DNA from: Lentzea alba
GTDB lineage: Bacteria; Actinomycetota; Actinomycetes; Mycobacteriales; Pseudonocardiaceae
Length of the DNA stretch: 64,000 nucleotides
Assembly: GCF_011067745.1 (NCBI RefSeq)
Contig: NZ_JAAMPJ010000003.1
Location: 62,001 to 126,000 of the forward strand
Direction: 5' to 3'
The notes under the pieces were generated by a model. That model had not been told where the DNA came from. It searched no databases and saw only the letters and a list, made by a program, of their open reading frames with translations. Position 1 is the stretch's first letter; each line of letters begins with the position of its first letter. The translations under genes and the position numbers were made by a program. Shown piece after piece: positions 25,928 through 36,792 of this stretch.

Positions 25928-26923
25928 ATGCGTGTCACGATCGCAGAGGTCGCCCAACGCGCCCAGGTGTCCAAAGCGACCGTGTCACGTGTGCTGAACG
26001 GCAAGCCGGACGTGGACGCCTCCACCGCGCAGCGCGTGCGCAAGGTCATCGACGAGATCGGGTACGTGCCCAGCGCACGTGCGGTCGGCCTGGCGCGGGG
26101 GCGCACCCGCACGGTCGGCATGCTCGCGCCGTCGCTCACCTGGCCGTGGATGGGCGAGGTGCTGCAGGGCATCGTCGACACGCTCGAAGCCGACGGGTAC
26201 GGGCTGCTGCTCTACACGATCAACCGCGGGCCGGAGTCGCTGAACCAGTTCGCGAACCACGTGTCCGCCAACGCCTTCGACGGCCTGCTCGTGGTCGAGC
26301 CGCCGGACACCCTGCACTACATCTCCACGCTCTACCGGGCGGGCCTGCCGGTCGTCATGATCGACGACCGCGGCTCGCACCCGGAGTTCCCTTCGGTGAC
26401 GACGACGAACCGGCAGGGAGGCGCTGATGTCGCGAGGCATCTCGTCGCGGCCGGTCGTCGCAGGTTCGCCGTCGTCACCGGACCACCGCACTTCGGGTGC
26501 ACTCAGGCGAGGCTGGACGGGTTCCGGCTCGCTTTGGCGGAAGCGGGCCTGACGCTGCACCCGGACCTCATCGTCGACGGCGACTTCACCACCGAGGGTG
26601 GCGAGGTCGCCGTCGACAAGCTCATCGCGAGCGGTGTCCCGTTCGACGCCGTGTTCGCGCACAACGACCTCTCGGCGGTCGGCGTGCTGCGGGCGCTGCG
26701 CGAGGCCGGCCGGTCCGTCCCCGAGGACGTGTCCGTGGTCGGCTTCGACGACGTCCCGGTCGCGAACCACACCGAACCGCGGCTGACGACGATCCGCCAG
26801 CCCGGACAGGAGATGGGCGCCGCCGCCGCGCGCATGTTGCTCTCCACGCTCGAGGGACAGCCGATGCCCGACCACCCGCTCGTGCTGCCCACCAAGTTGA
26901 TCGTGCGCGAATCCGCGCCCTGA
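25928..26923 (+). CDS. LacI-family transcriptional regulator of the ABC importer
   Basis: A 331-residue regulator starting at ATG 25928 with GGCGGAAGG upstream. The HTH is VTIAEVAQRAQVSKATVSRV with hinge PSARAVGLARGRTRT; the periplasmic-binding-protein-like sensor follows (MLAPSLTWPWMGEVLQGI, HNDLSAVGVLRALREAG, VSVVGFDDVPVANH). LacI proteins of this type bind sugars. It precedes, on the same strand, a five-gene transporter starting 116 bases later and bearing a palindrome in its promoter, so it probably represses that operon until an oligosaccharide appears. Confidence 0.9.
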   Translation: MRVTIAEVAQRAQVSKATVSRVLNGKPDVDASTAQRVRKVIDEIGYVPSARAVGLARGRTRTVGMLAPSLTWPWMGEVLQGIVDTLEADGYGLLLYTINRGPESLNQFANHVSANAFDGLLVVEPPDTLHYISTLYRAGLPVVMIDDRGSHPEFPSVTTTNRQGGADVARHLVAAGRRRFAVVTGPPHFGCTQARLDGFRLALAEAGLTLHPDLIVDGDFTTEGGEVAVDKLIASGVPFDAVFAHNDLSAVGVLRALREAGRSVPEDVSVVGFDDVPVANHTEPRLTTIRQPGQEMGAAAARMLLSTLEGQPMPDHPLVLPTKLIVRESAP

Positions 26924-26999
26924 CCCACCCGCTCCACCACAACTCCACACGAACCCGTCAGGCCTCCGCAGTGGTCTGGCGAGTTCGCCGTACGCATGA

Positions 27000-27011
27000 G
27001 AGAGCGCTCTC
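27000..27011. promoter_or_regulatory. LacI-type operator GAGAGCGCTCTC before the importer operon
   Basis: A perfect 12-base palindrome, embedded in ATGAGAGAGCGCTCTCATG, 28 bases upstream of the substrate-binding-protein start. The central CGCTC step and symmetric arms are typical of LacI-family operators. The same 12 bases occur at 38764-38775. Confidence 0.65.
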
Positions 27012-27039
27012 ATGCTTCGTCGTGTCGGGAGATTCCCCC

Positions 27040-28683
27040 ATGCGCAGAACAATCATCGTCGCGTTGGCACTGGCGCTCGCGGCGACCGGTTGCTCCTCCG
27101 GCGGCGCTACCAAGGCCACCGGAGTGTTGACCGTGGGCATGCCCAACGGGCCGCTGACCGAGAACCACAACCCGTTCCTGCCCACGTCGGCGGCGGGTTC
27201 GCTCGGCTACCGCTACCAGATCTACGAGCCGCTGGCGTTCGTGAACAACACGCGCCCGGCCCAGGATGCCGTGCCGTGGCTCGCGACGAAGTGGGACTGG
27301 ACGGACAACTACCAGAAGGTCACCTTCACGATCCGGGAGAACGTGAAGTGGTCCGACGGCAAGCCGCTCACGGCCGCTGACGTCGCCTTCTCGTACGAGA
27401 TCCTCAAGAAGTGGCCGGCGCTCAACAACCGCGACTCGCTCAAGGTCGAGACCGCGACGGCGACGCCGGACGGCAAGGTCGAGGTCACGTTCGCCTCGCC
27501 GCAGTTCGTGAACCGCAACAAGGTCATCAGCGCGATGGTGGTTCCCCAGCACGTCTGGAGCGCTGTCCCGGACCCGACGACCTACACGAACCCCAACCCC
27601 GTCGGCACGGGTCCGTACCAGCTGAAGTCGTTCACCTCGCAGACCGTCACGATCGCGCGGCGCACCGAGTACTGGCAGGACCTGCCCAAGGTGCCGGAGA
27701 TCCAGTACACCTCGTACAACGACAACACGGCGCAGACCACCGCGCTGGCGTCGGGCGCGAGCCAGTGGTCGTACGTCTTCATCCCGGACTACCAAAAGCT
27801 TTACGTCGACAAGGACCCGGCCCACCACAAGCTGTGGTTCCCCGCCGGGCTCGGCATCCACGGCCTGTGGCTCAACACCACGGTCGCGCCGTTCGACAAC
27901 CCGGCCCTGCGCGCGGCGATGAGCGACGTGATCGACCGCGAGGCGATCTTCGTCCGCGGGGAGGCGCGGCTGTTCCCGAAGCTGGAGTCGCCCACCGGCA
28001 TGCCGTTGCCCGCCGGTGACTCGTTCCTCGCGCCCGAGTACAAGGACGCGCGGTTCAAGGTCGACGTCGACAAGGCCAAGCAGAAGCTGACCGCGGCCGG
28101 GTTCACGCTGGACGGTGGCGTGCTCAAGGCGCCCGGTGGCAAACCGGTGACGATCGAGCTGACCAACCCCTCCGGCTGGTCGGACTACCTGACGGTGCTC
28201 GACATCATCAAGAGCGACCTGAAGAAGATCGGCATCGAGGCGACCGTGCGCACGCAGACCGCGGACGCGTGGACGACCGACTTCGCGAACGGCGCGTTCC
28301 AGGGCTCGTTGCGCTGGACCAACACCGGCGCGACGCCGTACGAGATGTACCAGAACATCATGGACGGCGCGGAGATCAAACCGATCGGGCAGACCGCGGC
28401 GGTGAACTTCGGCCGTTACAACAACCCCGCGGCGACGGCGGCGCTGGCCGAGTACGCGAACGCCGCCGACGACGCGACGCGGGCTCGCAGCCTCGCGGTG
28501 CTGCAGAAGATCATGGTCGAGCAGGTGCCGATGATCCCGACCTCGGCGGGCCCGATCGGGGCGGAGTACAGCACGAAGAACTGGGTCGGCTGGCCTTCTG
28601 ACGAGGACCCGTACGGTCCGCCGCAGGCGACCCTGCCCAACGCCCTGCAGATCGTCATGAAGCTGAAGCCCGCGGGGTCGTAG
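27040..28683 (+). CDS. ABC importer substrate-binding lipoprotein (family 5, Opp/Dpp type)
   Basis: A 547-residue lipoprotein with signal peptide and lipobox at [11 protein letters not shown]. It is a family 5 solute-binding protein ([64 protein letters not shown]). Family 5 proteins bind peptides, nickel or, in actinomycetes and thermophiles, oligosaccharides. Control by a LacI regulator argues for a sugar ligand. The ATG at 27040 gives the signal peptide directly. Two bases separate it from the first ATPase gene. Confidence 0.92.
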   Translation: MRRTIIVALALALAATGCSSGGATKATGVLTVGMPNGPLTENHNPFLPTSAAGSLGYRYQIYEPLAFVNNTRPAQDAVPWLATKWDWTDNYQKVTFTIRENVKWSDGKPLTAADVAFSYEILKKWPALNNRDSLKVETATATPDGKVEVTFASPQFVNRNKVISAMVVPQHVWSAVPDPTTYTNPNPVGTGPYQLKSFTSQTVTIARRTEYWQDLPKVPEIQYTSYNDNTAQTTALASGASQWSYVFIPDYQKLYVDKDPAHHKLWFPAGLGIHGLWLNTTVAPFDNPALRAAMSDVIDREAIFVRGEARLFPKLESPTGMPLPAGDSFLAPEYKDARFKVDVDKAKQKLTAAGFTLDGGVLKAPGGKPVTIELTNPSGWSDYLTVLDIIKSDLKKIGIEATVRTQTADAWTTDFANGAFQGSLRWTNTGATPYEMYQNIMDGAEIKPIGQTAAVNFGRYNNPAATAALAEYANAADDATRARSLAVLQKIMVEQVPMIPTSAGPIGAEYSTKNWVGWPSDEDPYGPPQATLPNALQIVMKLKPAGS

Positions 28684-28685
28684 AC

Positions 28686-29591
28686 GTGAACGAGGTCGCG
28701 CTGGAAGCGAAGGGTCTGGTCAAGACCTACAAGCGCGTGCGCGCGGTGCAGGACGTCTCCATCGTCCTGCGCCGCGGGCGCGTGACCGCCCTCGTCGGCG
28801 AGTCGGGATCGGGCAAGTCGACGGTGGCGAAGCTGCTGGCGCGACTGGTGGAGCCGACCGCGGGAGAGATCCTGCTGGACGGCGAGAAGGTGCGCAGGGT
28901 CCGGGAGTACCGGCGCAAGGTCCAGATGGTGTTCCAGGACCCGTTCGCCTCGCTCAACCCGATCCACACGATCCGCTACCACCTGACCCGGCCGCTGAAG
29001 ATCCACAAGCGGCCGGAGACGGTGGAGCAGCTGCTGGAACGGGTGCATCTGCCCGCCGACTTCGCCGCGCGGTACCCGCACGAGCTGTCGGGCGGTCAAC
29101 GGCAGCGCGTGGCGATCGCGCGAGCGCTGGCGGCACACCCCGAGGTGCTGCTCGCCGACGAACCGGTGTCCATGTTGGACGTCTCCATCCGGCTCGGCGT
29201 GCTGAACCTGTTGCTGGACCTGAAGGAACGGCTCAAGCTAGCGGTCCTCTACATCACGCACGACATCGCGTCGGCGCGCTACTTCGCGGACGAGACGTTC
29301 GTGATGTACGGCGGGCAGATCGTCGAGGGCGGTGACAGCGAGACCGTGACGCAGCGGCCGGCACACCCGTACACGCAGCTGCTGATCGAGTCCGCGCCCG
29401 ATCCGGAACGGTCCGTGGTCGCGCTGGACGCCCCGCCGGAGGAGGTCGCGGCGGTGTCCGCGGGGTGCCGGTTCGCGCCGCGCTGCCCGAAGGTGCAGTC
29501 GCGGTGCTGGACCGACGCGCCACCACGCACCGAGGTCGACTCCTCCGGGCACTGGGCGGCGTGCTGGCTCTACGTGGAGGCGGCGGCATGA
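28686..29591 (+). CDS. ABC importer ATP-binding protein (OppF/DppF type)
   Basis: A 301-residue ATPase starting at GTG. Walker [11 protein letters not shown]-loop [12 protein letters not shown], signature [15 protein letters not shown], Walker [13 protein letters not shown] and H-loop YITHDIA are intact. The C-terminal Opp/Dpp extension with its cysteines ([14 protein letters not shown]) is present. It powers the importer together with the second ATPase at 31387. Its stop overlaps the next ATG as ATGA. Confidence 0.92.
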   Translation: MNEVALEAKGLVKTYKRVRAVQDVSIVLRRGRVTALVGESGSGKSTVAKLLARLVEPTAGEILLDGEKVRRVREYRRKVQMVFQDPFASLNPIHTIRYHLTRPLKIHKRPETVEQLLERVHLPADFAARYPHELSGGQRQRVAIARALAAHPEVLLADEPVSMLDVSIRLGVLNLLLDLKERLKLAVLYITHDIASARYFADETFVMYGGQIVEGGDSETVTQRPAHPYTQLLIESAPDPERSVVALDAPPEEVAAVSAGCRFAPRCPKVQSRCWTDAPPRTEVDSSGHWAACWLYVEAAA

Positions 29592-30568
29592 CGTTCCTGG
29601 TGCGCCGCGCGCTGTTCTACCTGGTCACGTTGTGGGCGGCGATCACGGTGAACTTCCTGCTGCCGCGCCTGCTGCCGGGCGACCCGGTGCAGGCGATGAT
29701 CACCAAGCTCGGCGGCAGGTTGAACAGCGACGCCATGGCCTCGCTGTACGTCCTGTTCGGACTGGACGACAAGAAGTCGATCTGGCAGCAGTACGTCGAC
29801 TACTGGGGTTCGCTGCTGCGCGGTGACCTCGGGCTGTCGTTCACGTTCTTCCCGACGCCGGTCGCCGACGTGCTCTCGCAGTCGTTGCCGTGGACGCTCG
29901 GACTGGTCGGCGTCACCACGGTCATCGCGTTCCTGTTGGGCACGCTGATGGGCGTGTACGCGGGGTGGAAACGCGGTTCGTGGATGGACTCGCTCATCCC
30001 GGTGACGACGTTCCTGTCGTCGATCCCGTACTTCTGGCTCGGGCTGATCGCGATCTCGGTGTTCTCCGTGACGTGGCCGCTGTTCCCGGCGTCCGGCGGG
30101 TACGCGGCCGGGCTGGTGCCGGAGTGGTCCGGTGAGTTCATCGGCAGCGTCCTGCAGCACGCCGTGCTGCCCGGCATCACGATCGTGGTGAGCTCGGTGG
30201 CCGGCTGGATCCTGGGCATGCGCAACATGATGGTGACCGTCACGGCTGAGGACTACGTGCTGGTCGCGCGGGCCAAGGGCCTGTCGCAGCGGCGGATCAT
30301 GTTCGCCTACGCCGCGCGCAATGCCGTGCTGCCGTCGATCTCCGGTTTCGCCCTGTCGCTGGGTTTCATCGTCGGCGGCGCGCTGCTGGTGGAGATGGTG
30401 TTCTCCTATCCCGGCCTGGGCTACGTGCTGTTCCAGGGCATCGGCGCGAAGGACTACCCGTTGATGCAGGGCGTGTTCCTGGTGATCACACTGGCGGTGC
30501 TGGTGGCGAACCTGCTCGCGGACGTCGGCTACCTGCTGCTCGACCCGCGCACGCGGCGGGAGGGCTGA
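29588..30568 (+). CDS. ABC importer permease (OppB/DppB type)
   Basis: A 326-residue membrane protein from ATG 29588, overlapping the ATPase stop. N-terminal membrane anchor ([25 protein letters not shown]) and about six helices, with the cytoplasmic EAA-like loop in [18 protein letters not shown] contacting the ATPase, then [22 protein letters not shown]. This is the first transmembrane subunit of the importer. Confidence 0.92.
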   Translation: MTFLVRRALFYLVTLWAAITVNFLLPRLLPGDPVQAMITKLGGRLNSDAMASLYVLFGLDDKKSIWQQYVDYWGSLLRGDLGLSFTFFPTPVADVLSQSLPWTLGLVGVTTVIAFLLGTLMGVYAGWKRGSWMDSLIPVTTFLSSIPYFWLGLIAISVFSVTWPLFPASGGYAAGLVPEWSGEFIGSVLQHAVLPGITIVVSSVAGWILGMRNMMVTVTAEDYVLVARAKGLSQRRIMFAYAARNAVLPSISGFALSLGFIVGGALLVEMVFSYPGLGYVLFQGIGAKDYPLMQGVFLVITLAVLVANLLADVGYLLLDPRTRREG

Positions 30569-30571
30569 TTC

Positions 30572-31386
<815 letters not shown>

Positions 31387-31390
<4 letters not shown>

Positions 31391-32343
31391 GTCCGGTGCT
31401 GGAGATTCGTGATCTCTCGGTGGATTACGGTTCGTTGCGGGCCGTGCACGGCGTTTCGTTGTCGTTGGGGGCGGGCGAGGTTCTCGGGCTGGCTGGGGAG
31501 AGTGGGAGCGGGAAGTCCACTTTGGCCTATGCGGCTACTCGGTTGTTGCAGGCGCCTGGGCGGGTGTCGGCCGGGGAGGTGTTGTTCAAGGGGCAGGACC
31601 TGCTGGGGCTTTCCGAGCAGCAGTTGCGGGTGCTGCGGTGGAACGAGATCGCTATCGTGTTTCAGGGGGCGATGAACGCGCTGAACCCCGTCATTTCGGT
31701 TGGTGCGCAGATCGATGACGTGTTGCGGGCTCATCGGCCTGGGATGAGGCGGGCGGAGCGGACTGCTCGCGGCCGGGAGTTGTTGTCGCTGGTGGGTATT
31801 CCGGTTGATCGGCTTGGTTCTTACCCGCATCAGTTGTCCGGGGGCATGCGGCAGCGGGTGATGATTGCGATGGCGCTGGCGTTGGAGCCCGAGATCGTGA
31901 TCATGGATGAGCCGACCACCGCGTTGGACGTGGTGGTGCAGAGGCAGATTCTTGGGCAGATGATGCGGCTGCGGGTGACGTTGGGCTTCTCGGTCATCTT
32001 CATCACGCATGACATTTCGTTGCTGGTCGAGTTTTCGGATCGGATTGCGATCATGTACGGGGGGCGGGTGGTGGAGGAGGCTCCGGCTTCGGAGATCTAC
32101 CGGGCGGCTCGGCATCCCTACAGCCAGGGGTTGTTGGCGTCGTTTCCGGCGTTGCGCGGGGCTCGGCGGGAGCTGCGCGGCATCCCCGGCTCGCCGCCGG
32201 ATTTGCGGTCCATGCCTTCCGGGTGCCCGTTCCACCCGCGCTGCCCGTCGCCGATGGACGTCTGCGGGGAGCGGATGCCCTCGTTGGAACCGGTCGAGGT
32301 CAGTCGGCGGGTGGCTTGCTGGTTGGAGGGCGTGCGGGTCTGA
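31387..32343 (+). CDS. ABC importer ATP-binding protein (OppD/DppD type)
   Basis: A 318-residue ATPase ending the operon. Walker [10 protein letters not shown], signature [15 protein letters not shown], Walker [14 protein letters not shown]-loop FITHDIS, and an oligopeptide-type C-terminus ([20 protein letters not shown]). Base use differs from the upstream operon genes: many GGG, CGG and TTG codons and T-ending triplets in place of GGC, CGC and CTC. Confidence 0.92.
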
Positions 32344-32467
32344 GGTGATTGCGATCCGCGACTCGTGCGGGTGGTCACCTTGCGAGACGCGTCGGCGGTG
32401 GCTTGAGGGTTGCTCGCGTTTCGGCGGTTTCTGGTGCAGCGGCGTAGATCACGTCCGAATGCACTAG

Positions 32468-32483
32468 CTAAGGTATGCCTTAG
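32468..32483. promoter_or_regulatory. Candidate iron-regulator (DtxR/IdeR-type) box
   Basis: The dyad CTAAGG-TATG-CCTTAG lies 50 bases before the N-hydroxylase start, in an AT-rich patch (32461-32502) that stands out in this GC-rich window and continues as TTAGTTAAGTTAGGGTTA. It resembles half of the actinomycete DtxR/IdeR/DmdR box (TTAGGCTAACCTAA), the expected control for siderophore genes. The match is partial. Confidence 0.5.
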
Positions 32484-32533
32484 TTAAGTTAGGGTTACTT
32501 TACGCTGCCTGGGAGTGCCTGGAGAGGATCGCG

Positions 32534-33787
32534 ATGGAACCGGTGTTAGACCTGGCCGGAATCGGCTTCGGGCCGTCCAACCTCGCTCTCGCGATCGCGG
32601 TGGAGGAGCACGCGTTGCCTGTTCGGGCGCGGTTCTTCGAGCGGCAGGCTCGGTTCGGGTGGCATCGGGGGATGTTGCTCGAGGACGCGACCATGCAGGT
32701 GTCGTTCCTCAAGGACCTTGTCACGCTGCGCAACCCGACCAGCACGTTCAGCTTCCTCTGTTATCTGAGGGATCGGGGGCGGTTGATCGACTTCGTCAAC
32801 CACAAGAACCTGTTTCCGCTGCGCAAGGAGTTCCACGACTACTTCGAGTGGGCTGCTGAGCGGGTTGCGCATCATGTTTCGTACGGGGCTGCGGTCAGCC
32901 GGGTTCGGGCTGATGGTGACGGGTTCGAGGTCGAGGTGGGGGAGGAGTCGGTTCGGGCTCGCAACCTCGTGTTGGCCACTGGGCTGGAGGCGAACCTGCC
33001 GGAGGGGATCGAGGCGGGCGAGCGGATCTGGCACAACAAGGATTTGCTGACGAAGGTCGAGGGGTTGAAGGACCCCCGGCACGTCGTGGTGGTGGGGGCC
33101 GGGCAGAGTGCGGCGGAGGCGGTGGCGTTCTTCCACGACCGGTTCCCCGAGGTTGAGGTGCACGGGGTGTTTGCGCGGTACGGGTACAGCCCGGCTGACG
33201 ACAGCCCGTTTGCGAACCGGATCTTCGATCCGGCGGCGGTGGATGATTTTTATGCCGCGCCGGAGGACGTCAAGCGGAAGTTGATGGGGTATCACGCCAA
33301 CACGAACTACGGCGTGGTGGACCAGGATCTGATCGAGGAGCTGTACCGGCGGGTCTACCGGGAGAAGGTGGTGGGGAGGCAGCGGTTGTTGCTGCACAAC
33401 ACCTCTCGGTTGACGGAGGTGAACTCGGACGGCAAGTGCGTGATCGAGTCGTTGGCCGATGGGGGGCAGTTGCCGGTTGATGCCGATGTGATCGTGTATG
33501 CGACCGGGTATCGGCCCGCGAATCCCGTGGGGTTGCTCGGTGAGGTGGCGGACGCTTGTGAGCGGGATGAGCGCGGGCGGTTGAAGGTCACGCGGGACTA
33601 CCGGGTGGTCACTACCAAGGACGTTCGGGGCGGGATCTACCTGCAGGGCGGGACCGAGCACACGCACGGCATCACGTCGTCGCTGTTGTCCAACACGGCG
33701 GTGCGGGTGGGGGAGATTCTCGAGTCGATTCTGCGGCGGCCGGTGGTGGGGGCCGAGTCGGTGTCGGCGCTTCAGGCTGTCAAGTAG
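32534..33787 (+). CDS. L-lysine/L-ornithine N-monooxygenase (siderophore N-hydroxylase)
   Basis: A 417-residue flavin-dependent N-hydroxylase of the SidA/IucD/PvdA family. FAD motif [17 protein letters not shown], the family peptide [25 protein letters not shown] motif [13 protein letters not shown], and the C-terminal [10 protein letters not shown]. It makes the N-hydroxylated ornithine or lysine used for hydroxamate siderophores; which amino acid cannot be settled by eye. It is followed 19 bases later by MbtH, yet no NRPS gene is in the window. An iron-box-like dyad lies upstream. Confidence 0.88.
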   Translation: MEPVLDLAGIGFGPSNLALAIAVEEHALPVRARFFERQARFGWHRGMLLEDATMQVSFLKDLVTLRNPTSTFSFLCYLRDRGRLIDFVNHKNLFPLRKEFHDYFEWAAERVAHHVSYGAAVSRVRADGDGFEVEVGEESVRARNLVLATGLEANLPEGIEAGERIWHNKDLLTKVEGLKDPRHVVVVGAGQSAAEAVAFFHDRFPEVEVHGVFARYGYSPADDSPFANRIFDPAAVDDFYAAPEDVKRKLMGYHANTNYGVVDQDLIEELYRRVYREKVVGRQRLLLHNTSRLTEVNSDGKCVIESLADGGQLPVDADVIVYATGYRPANPVGLLGEVADACERDERGRLKVTRDYRVVTTKDVRGGIYLQGGTEHTHGITSSLLSNTAVRVGEILESILRRPVVGAESVSALQAVK

Positions 33788-33806
33788 TGGTGAGGAAGGA
33801 AAAGAC

Positions 33807-34001
33807 ATGACCAACCCGTTCGAGGACCCGCAGGGCCGTTTCTTCGTGCTGGTCAACGAAGAGCAGCAGCACTCGCTGTGGCCGACCTTCGCGGAGGTGC
33901 CCGCCGGGTGGAGCAAGGTGTTCGGTGAGGAGAGCCGCGAGGCCTGCCTGGCGTACGTGGAGGAGAACTGGACGGACCTGCGTCCGGCGTCTATCCGGTG
34001 A
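33807..34001 (+). CDS. MbtH-family protein
   Basis: A 64-residue protein with the complete MbtH signature: [33 protein letters not shown] and the final ENWTDLRP with conserved tryptophans. A GAGGAAGG site precedes the ATG. MbtH proteins bind and activate adenylation domains of non-ribosomal peptide synthetases. With the N-hydroxylase it forms a two-gene unit that must serve an NRPS elsewhere. It converges with the SDR gene (11-base overlap). Confidence 0.93.
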   Translation: MTNPFEDPQGRFFVLVNEEQQHSLWPTFAEVPAGWSKVFGEESREACLAYVEENWTDLRPASIR

Positions 34002-34671
34002 GGTAGTCCGCGAAGGTTCGGTTGCCGACCGCGCGGGCTGGAGTCAGGTTTCCGCCCGCGCGGTAGGCGCGGTAGGTGGCTCCCGGGGCCTTCAGTGTGA
34101 CCAGTTTGCGGGATTTTGCCGTGGCGGTCAGGTAGGTGCGGGCGAAGGCGGTGGCTTCCTGGATTTCCGGGCCGCCCAGTTCCGGGGCCGTGCCGGTGGG
34201 AGCCGATTGGGCCAGCGTTGCCAGTTCCAGGGCGACCTCGGCTTCGTCGATCGGTTGGAAGGCGAAGCCGGGGACTGGCATCAGCGGCAGCTTGGAGAGG
34301 TTGTCGAACATCTTGCGCAGCAACGAGTGGAACTGGGTGGCGCGCAGGATCGTGTGAGGCACGCCGGAAGCTGTGATCAACCGCTCGGCCGCGTGCTTTT
34401 GGCGGTAGTAGGGGAGCGGGACCCTGTCGCAGCCGACGATCGAGATGTAGACCAGGTACGCGGGTCGGGCCGCCAGTACTGCTTTGGTCATGGCCACCTC
34501 GTGCCGGAACGACGTTGCGCAGTGCACGATCACGTCTGCTCGTAGAGCGCCCAAGCCGGTGCCGCGCAACAGGTCTGTGCCCGTGGAGCGGGAGACCGGT
34601 TTGGCGCCGGGGAGTGCGGCCACCACGTGTTTGCCCAGGGCGCCGGTACCGCCGGTGACTACGAAGGTCAT
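33991..34671 (-). CDS. Atypical SDR / NAD(P)-binding epimerase-like protein
   Basis: A 226-residue protein from ATG 34671 (overlapping the transporter stop as ATGA). The N-terminal dinucleotide site is [12 protein letters not shown]; the middle has [22 protein letters not shown], placing the Tyr-x-x-x-Lys pair, and [13 protein letters not shown] is typical of NmrA-like or atypical-5 SDRs. It may be a redox-sensing or reductase protein acting on a small metabolite; the substrate is unknown. Confidence 0.78.
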   Translation of the reverse strand: MTFVVTGGTGALGKHVVAALPGAKPVSRSTGTDLLRGTGLGALRADVIVHCATSFRHEVAMTKAVLAARPAYLVYISIVGCDRVPLPYYRQKHAAERLITASGVPHTILRATQFHSLLRKMFDNLSKLPLMPVPGFAFQPIDEAEVALELATLAQSAPTGTAPELGGPEIQEATAFARTYLTATAKSRKLVTLKAPGATYRAYRAGGNLTPARAVGNRTFADYLTG

Positions 34672-35486
34672 ACCTCCACCCTGACACGGTGGTAGTAGGC
34701 GAGCACGACGGTGCCGGAGACCGCGGCGATCGCGCTGACGATCAGGCCTGCCTGGGTCAGGCCGCTCATGCCGGTGCCCTCGCCGACGAGTTTGATGCCG
34801 ATCCAGGCGGCGACGATCGGGTTGACGACGGTCTGGCCGGCCACGACGAGGTCGGGTGGGCCGGCGGCGTAGCCGAGCTGGATGAACCAGGCGCCGACCA
34901 GGAACGCGGTGGCCAGGCTGATCAGCGACACCCACTCGATCACGGGCAGGGCTGTGGTGACGTCTCGGACCAGGACGGCCACCAGGCCGTAGAGGATGCC
35001 GGCGCCCGCCGCCAACGCCAGTGAACGGACCGTGCCCGTGGTGAACGTGGCCGCGACCGTGCAGACCAGGACGCCTGCCACGACCAGTTGGCCCGCTTGC
35101 AGCGCAACCTTCGGGGAGACGTCGGTGGGCACGGCTTCGCCCGCGGTGATGGACACGAAGACGACGATTCCGGCGGTGGCCACGAGCACCGCGATCGCCA
35201 GGAGGCTCGTGACGCGGCGGGTCCTGGCCACGGCGATGATCGGGATGGCCAGTGCGTTCAGCGGGGCGACCACGGAGACCGGGGCCAGGGACAGGGCGAT
35301 GATCTGCAGGACCGCGCACGCGAAGAGCACCAGGAAGCCGTAGACCCAGCGGCGGGACGACACCAGGCGGTGCGCCGAGGTCAGTTTCAGCTCGGGCAGC
35401 TCCCGGATGCCGGCGTGCTGCCACATCGCGCCGAGTGCGCTGCACGCGGCGGCTAGCACCGCGCACAGGATCGCGACCCCGACCAC
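34668..35486 (-). CDS. DMT-superfamily (EamA/NIPA-like) membrane transporter
   Basis: A 272-residue protein from GTG 35486 with about nine or ten hydrophobic helices (VGVAILCAVLAAACSALGA, FLVLFACAVLQIIALSLAP, LLAIAVLVATAGIVVFVSI and so on). The inner SVVAPLNALAIPIIA segment fits the drug/metabolite transporter superfamily. Metabolite or Mg2+ transport is possible for such proteins; nothing specific can be read. It is cotranslated with the SDR gene and divergent from the GntR operon. Confidence 0.75.
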   Translation of the reverse strand: MVGVAILCAVLAAACSALGAMWQHAGIRELPELKLTSAHRLVSSRRWVYGFLVLFACAVLQIIALSLAPVSVVAPLNALAIPIIAVARTRRVTSLLAIAVLVATAGIVVFVSITAGEAVPTDVSPKVALQAGQLVVAGVLVCTVAATFTTGTVRSLALAAGAGILYGLVAVLVRDVTTALPVIEWVSLISLATAFLVGAWFIQLGYAAGPPDLVVAGQTVVNPIVAAWIGIKLVGEGTGMSGLTQAGLIVSAIAAVSGTVVLAYYHRVRVEV

Positions 35487-35514
35487 GTGGTCAATGCTAC
35501 CGCGCCACTGCTAT

Positions 35515-35538
35515 GGTTCATTACATGAGTAACGAACC
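35515..35538. promoter_or_regulatory. Operator dyad for the GntR regulator
   Basis: GGTTCATTAC (35515-35524) and GTAACGAACC (35529-35538) form a 10-base inverted repeat with one mismatch and a 4-base centre. It ends 13 bases before the GntR start codon, the position expected for autoregulation by a YtrA-type repressor. Confidence 0.65.
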
Positions 35539-35551
35539 AAGGAAGTAAGCG

Positions 35552-35917
35552 ATGTTCGACGACCGGAGCCCGATCTACCGCCAGATCGCCGACCGGATCA
35601 AGGCGGACGTTCTCAGCGGGGCGTTGAAGGCGGACGAGCAGGTCATGTCGACCAACCAGTACGCCGCGTACTACCGGATCAACCCGGCGACGGCCGCGAA
35701 GGCCTTTCAGCAGCTCGTGGACGAGCAGGTGCTCTACAAGAAGAGGGGGATCGGGATGTTCGTGAGCACTCAGGCTCGGGACATGCTGCGGGCACAGGGG
35801 AGGGAGACCTTCTTCGGTGAGGTCGTGGATCCGATGGTCGCGGAGGCGCGCGCCATCGGCATTCCGCTCGCCGAGGTCGTCCGCCGGATCGAGCAGCACG
35901 AGAAGGGGGAGGTGTGA
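35552..35917 (+). CDS. GntR-family (YtrA type) transcriptional regulator
   Basis: A 121-residue regulator: an N-terminal winged helix (SPIYRQIADRIKADVLSGAL, VMSTNQYAAYYRINPATAAKAFQQL) and a short helical tail, with no ligand domain, as in the YtrA subfamily. YtrA-type repressors control ABC transporter genes downstream in the same operon. Here the two following genes are an ATPase and a membrane protein, cotranslated through overlapping stops and starts. Confidence 0.88.
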   Translation: MFDDRSPIYRQIADRIKADVLSGALKADEQVMSTNQYAAYYRINPATAAKAFQQLVDEQVLYKKRGIGMFVSTQARDMLRAQGRETFFGEVVDPMVAEARAIGIPLAEVVRRIEQHEKGEV

Positions 35918-36792
35918 TGCGCGTCGACGTGCAGGGCTTAACAGTGCGCTACGGCTCGGTGACGGCTGTCGACGATATGAGCTTCTCGTTGTCCGGCAAC
36001 AAGATCTACGGACTGCTCGGGCGCAACGGGTCGGGCAAGACCAGCCTGATGTCCGCCCTGGCCGGTTATCGCAAGCCGGCCGGCTCGGTGCTGCTCGACG
36101 GCGAGCCGGTCTTCGAGAACGCCGCCGCGATGCGGCAGGTGTGCTTGGTGCGTCACATGTCCGATGCCGCGGGCAAGGGCGACAAGGTGTCGCACGTCCT
36201 CGAGTACGGGGCCGCGTGGCGGGACACGTGGGACAACGCCTACGCGCTCGAACTGACCGACCTGCTCGGGATCTCCCTGAAGACCAAGGTCGGTGCGTTG
36301 TCGCTGGGACAGGGGTCCGCTCTGGGCGTGGTCGTCGGGCTCGCCAGCCGGTCGCCGCTGACGATGCTCGACGAGTCGCACGTCGGGATGGACACGCCCA
36401 CCCGGTATGCGTTCTACGACGCGCTGCTCAACGACTTCATGGCCCACCCGCGCACGATCATCATCTCGACCCACCTCATCGAGGAGCTCGCCTCGCTGCT
36501 GGAGGAGGTCGTGATCATCGACAGCGGCCGGCTCGTGTTGCAGGAGGAGGCGGACGTGCTGCGCTCGCGCGGCACCGAGGTCACCGGGAACGCCTCGGAC
36601 GTCGACGAGTTCACCCTCGGGCTGACCGTGCTGGGCGAGAAGTCGCTGGGGCGCACCAAGGCCGCGATGGTCTACGGCACGCTGGACGACTCGCAGCTGA
36701 TCCGGGCCCGTCAGCTCGGGCTGGAGCTCGGGCCGATCGCGTTGCAGGACCTGTTCGTCCACCTCACCGAACCGGTCGGAGGCAAGCGGTGA
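35917..36792 (+). CDS. ABC transporter ATP-binding protein (YtrB/EcsA-like)
   Basis: A 291-residue ATPase; the ATG at 35917 is preferred over the adjacent in-frame GTG at 35914 because GGGAGG is better spaced. Walker A LLGRNGSGKTSL is normal. The signature is LSLGQGSAL in place of LSGGQ, and the Walker B region reads LTMLDESHVGMD where LDEPTxGLD is usual. This still keeps the Asp-Glu pair. It is probably the motor of an exporter or signalling ABC system under GntR control. Confidence 0.85.
   Translation: MRVDVQGLTVRYGSVTAVDDMSFSLSGNKIYGLLGRNGSGKTSLMSALAGYRKPAGSVLLDGEPVFENAAAMRQVCLVRHMSDAAGKGDKVSHVLEYGAAWRDTWDNAYALELTDLLGISLKTKVGALSLGQGSALGVVVGLASRSPLTMLDESHVGMDTPTRYAFYDALLNDFMAHPRTIIISTHLIEELASLLEEVVIIDSGRLVLQEEADVLRSRGTEVTGNASDVDEFTLGLTVLGEKSLGRTKAAMVYGTLDDSQLIRARQLGLELGPIALQDLFVHLTEPVGGKR

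Noticed and set aside
35817..36788. Alternative frame across the ABC ATPase joining to the membrane protein
   Set aside because: Arg-rich shadow; the real membrane protein starts at GTG 36789 with an overlapping stop.
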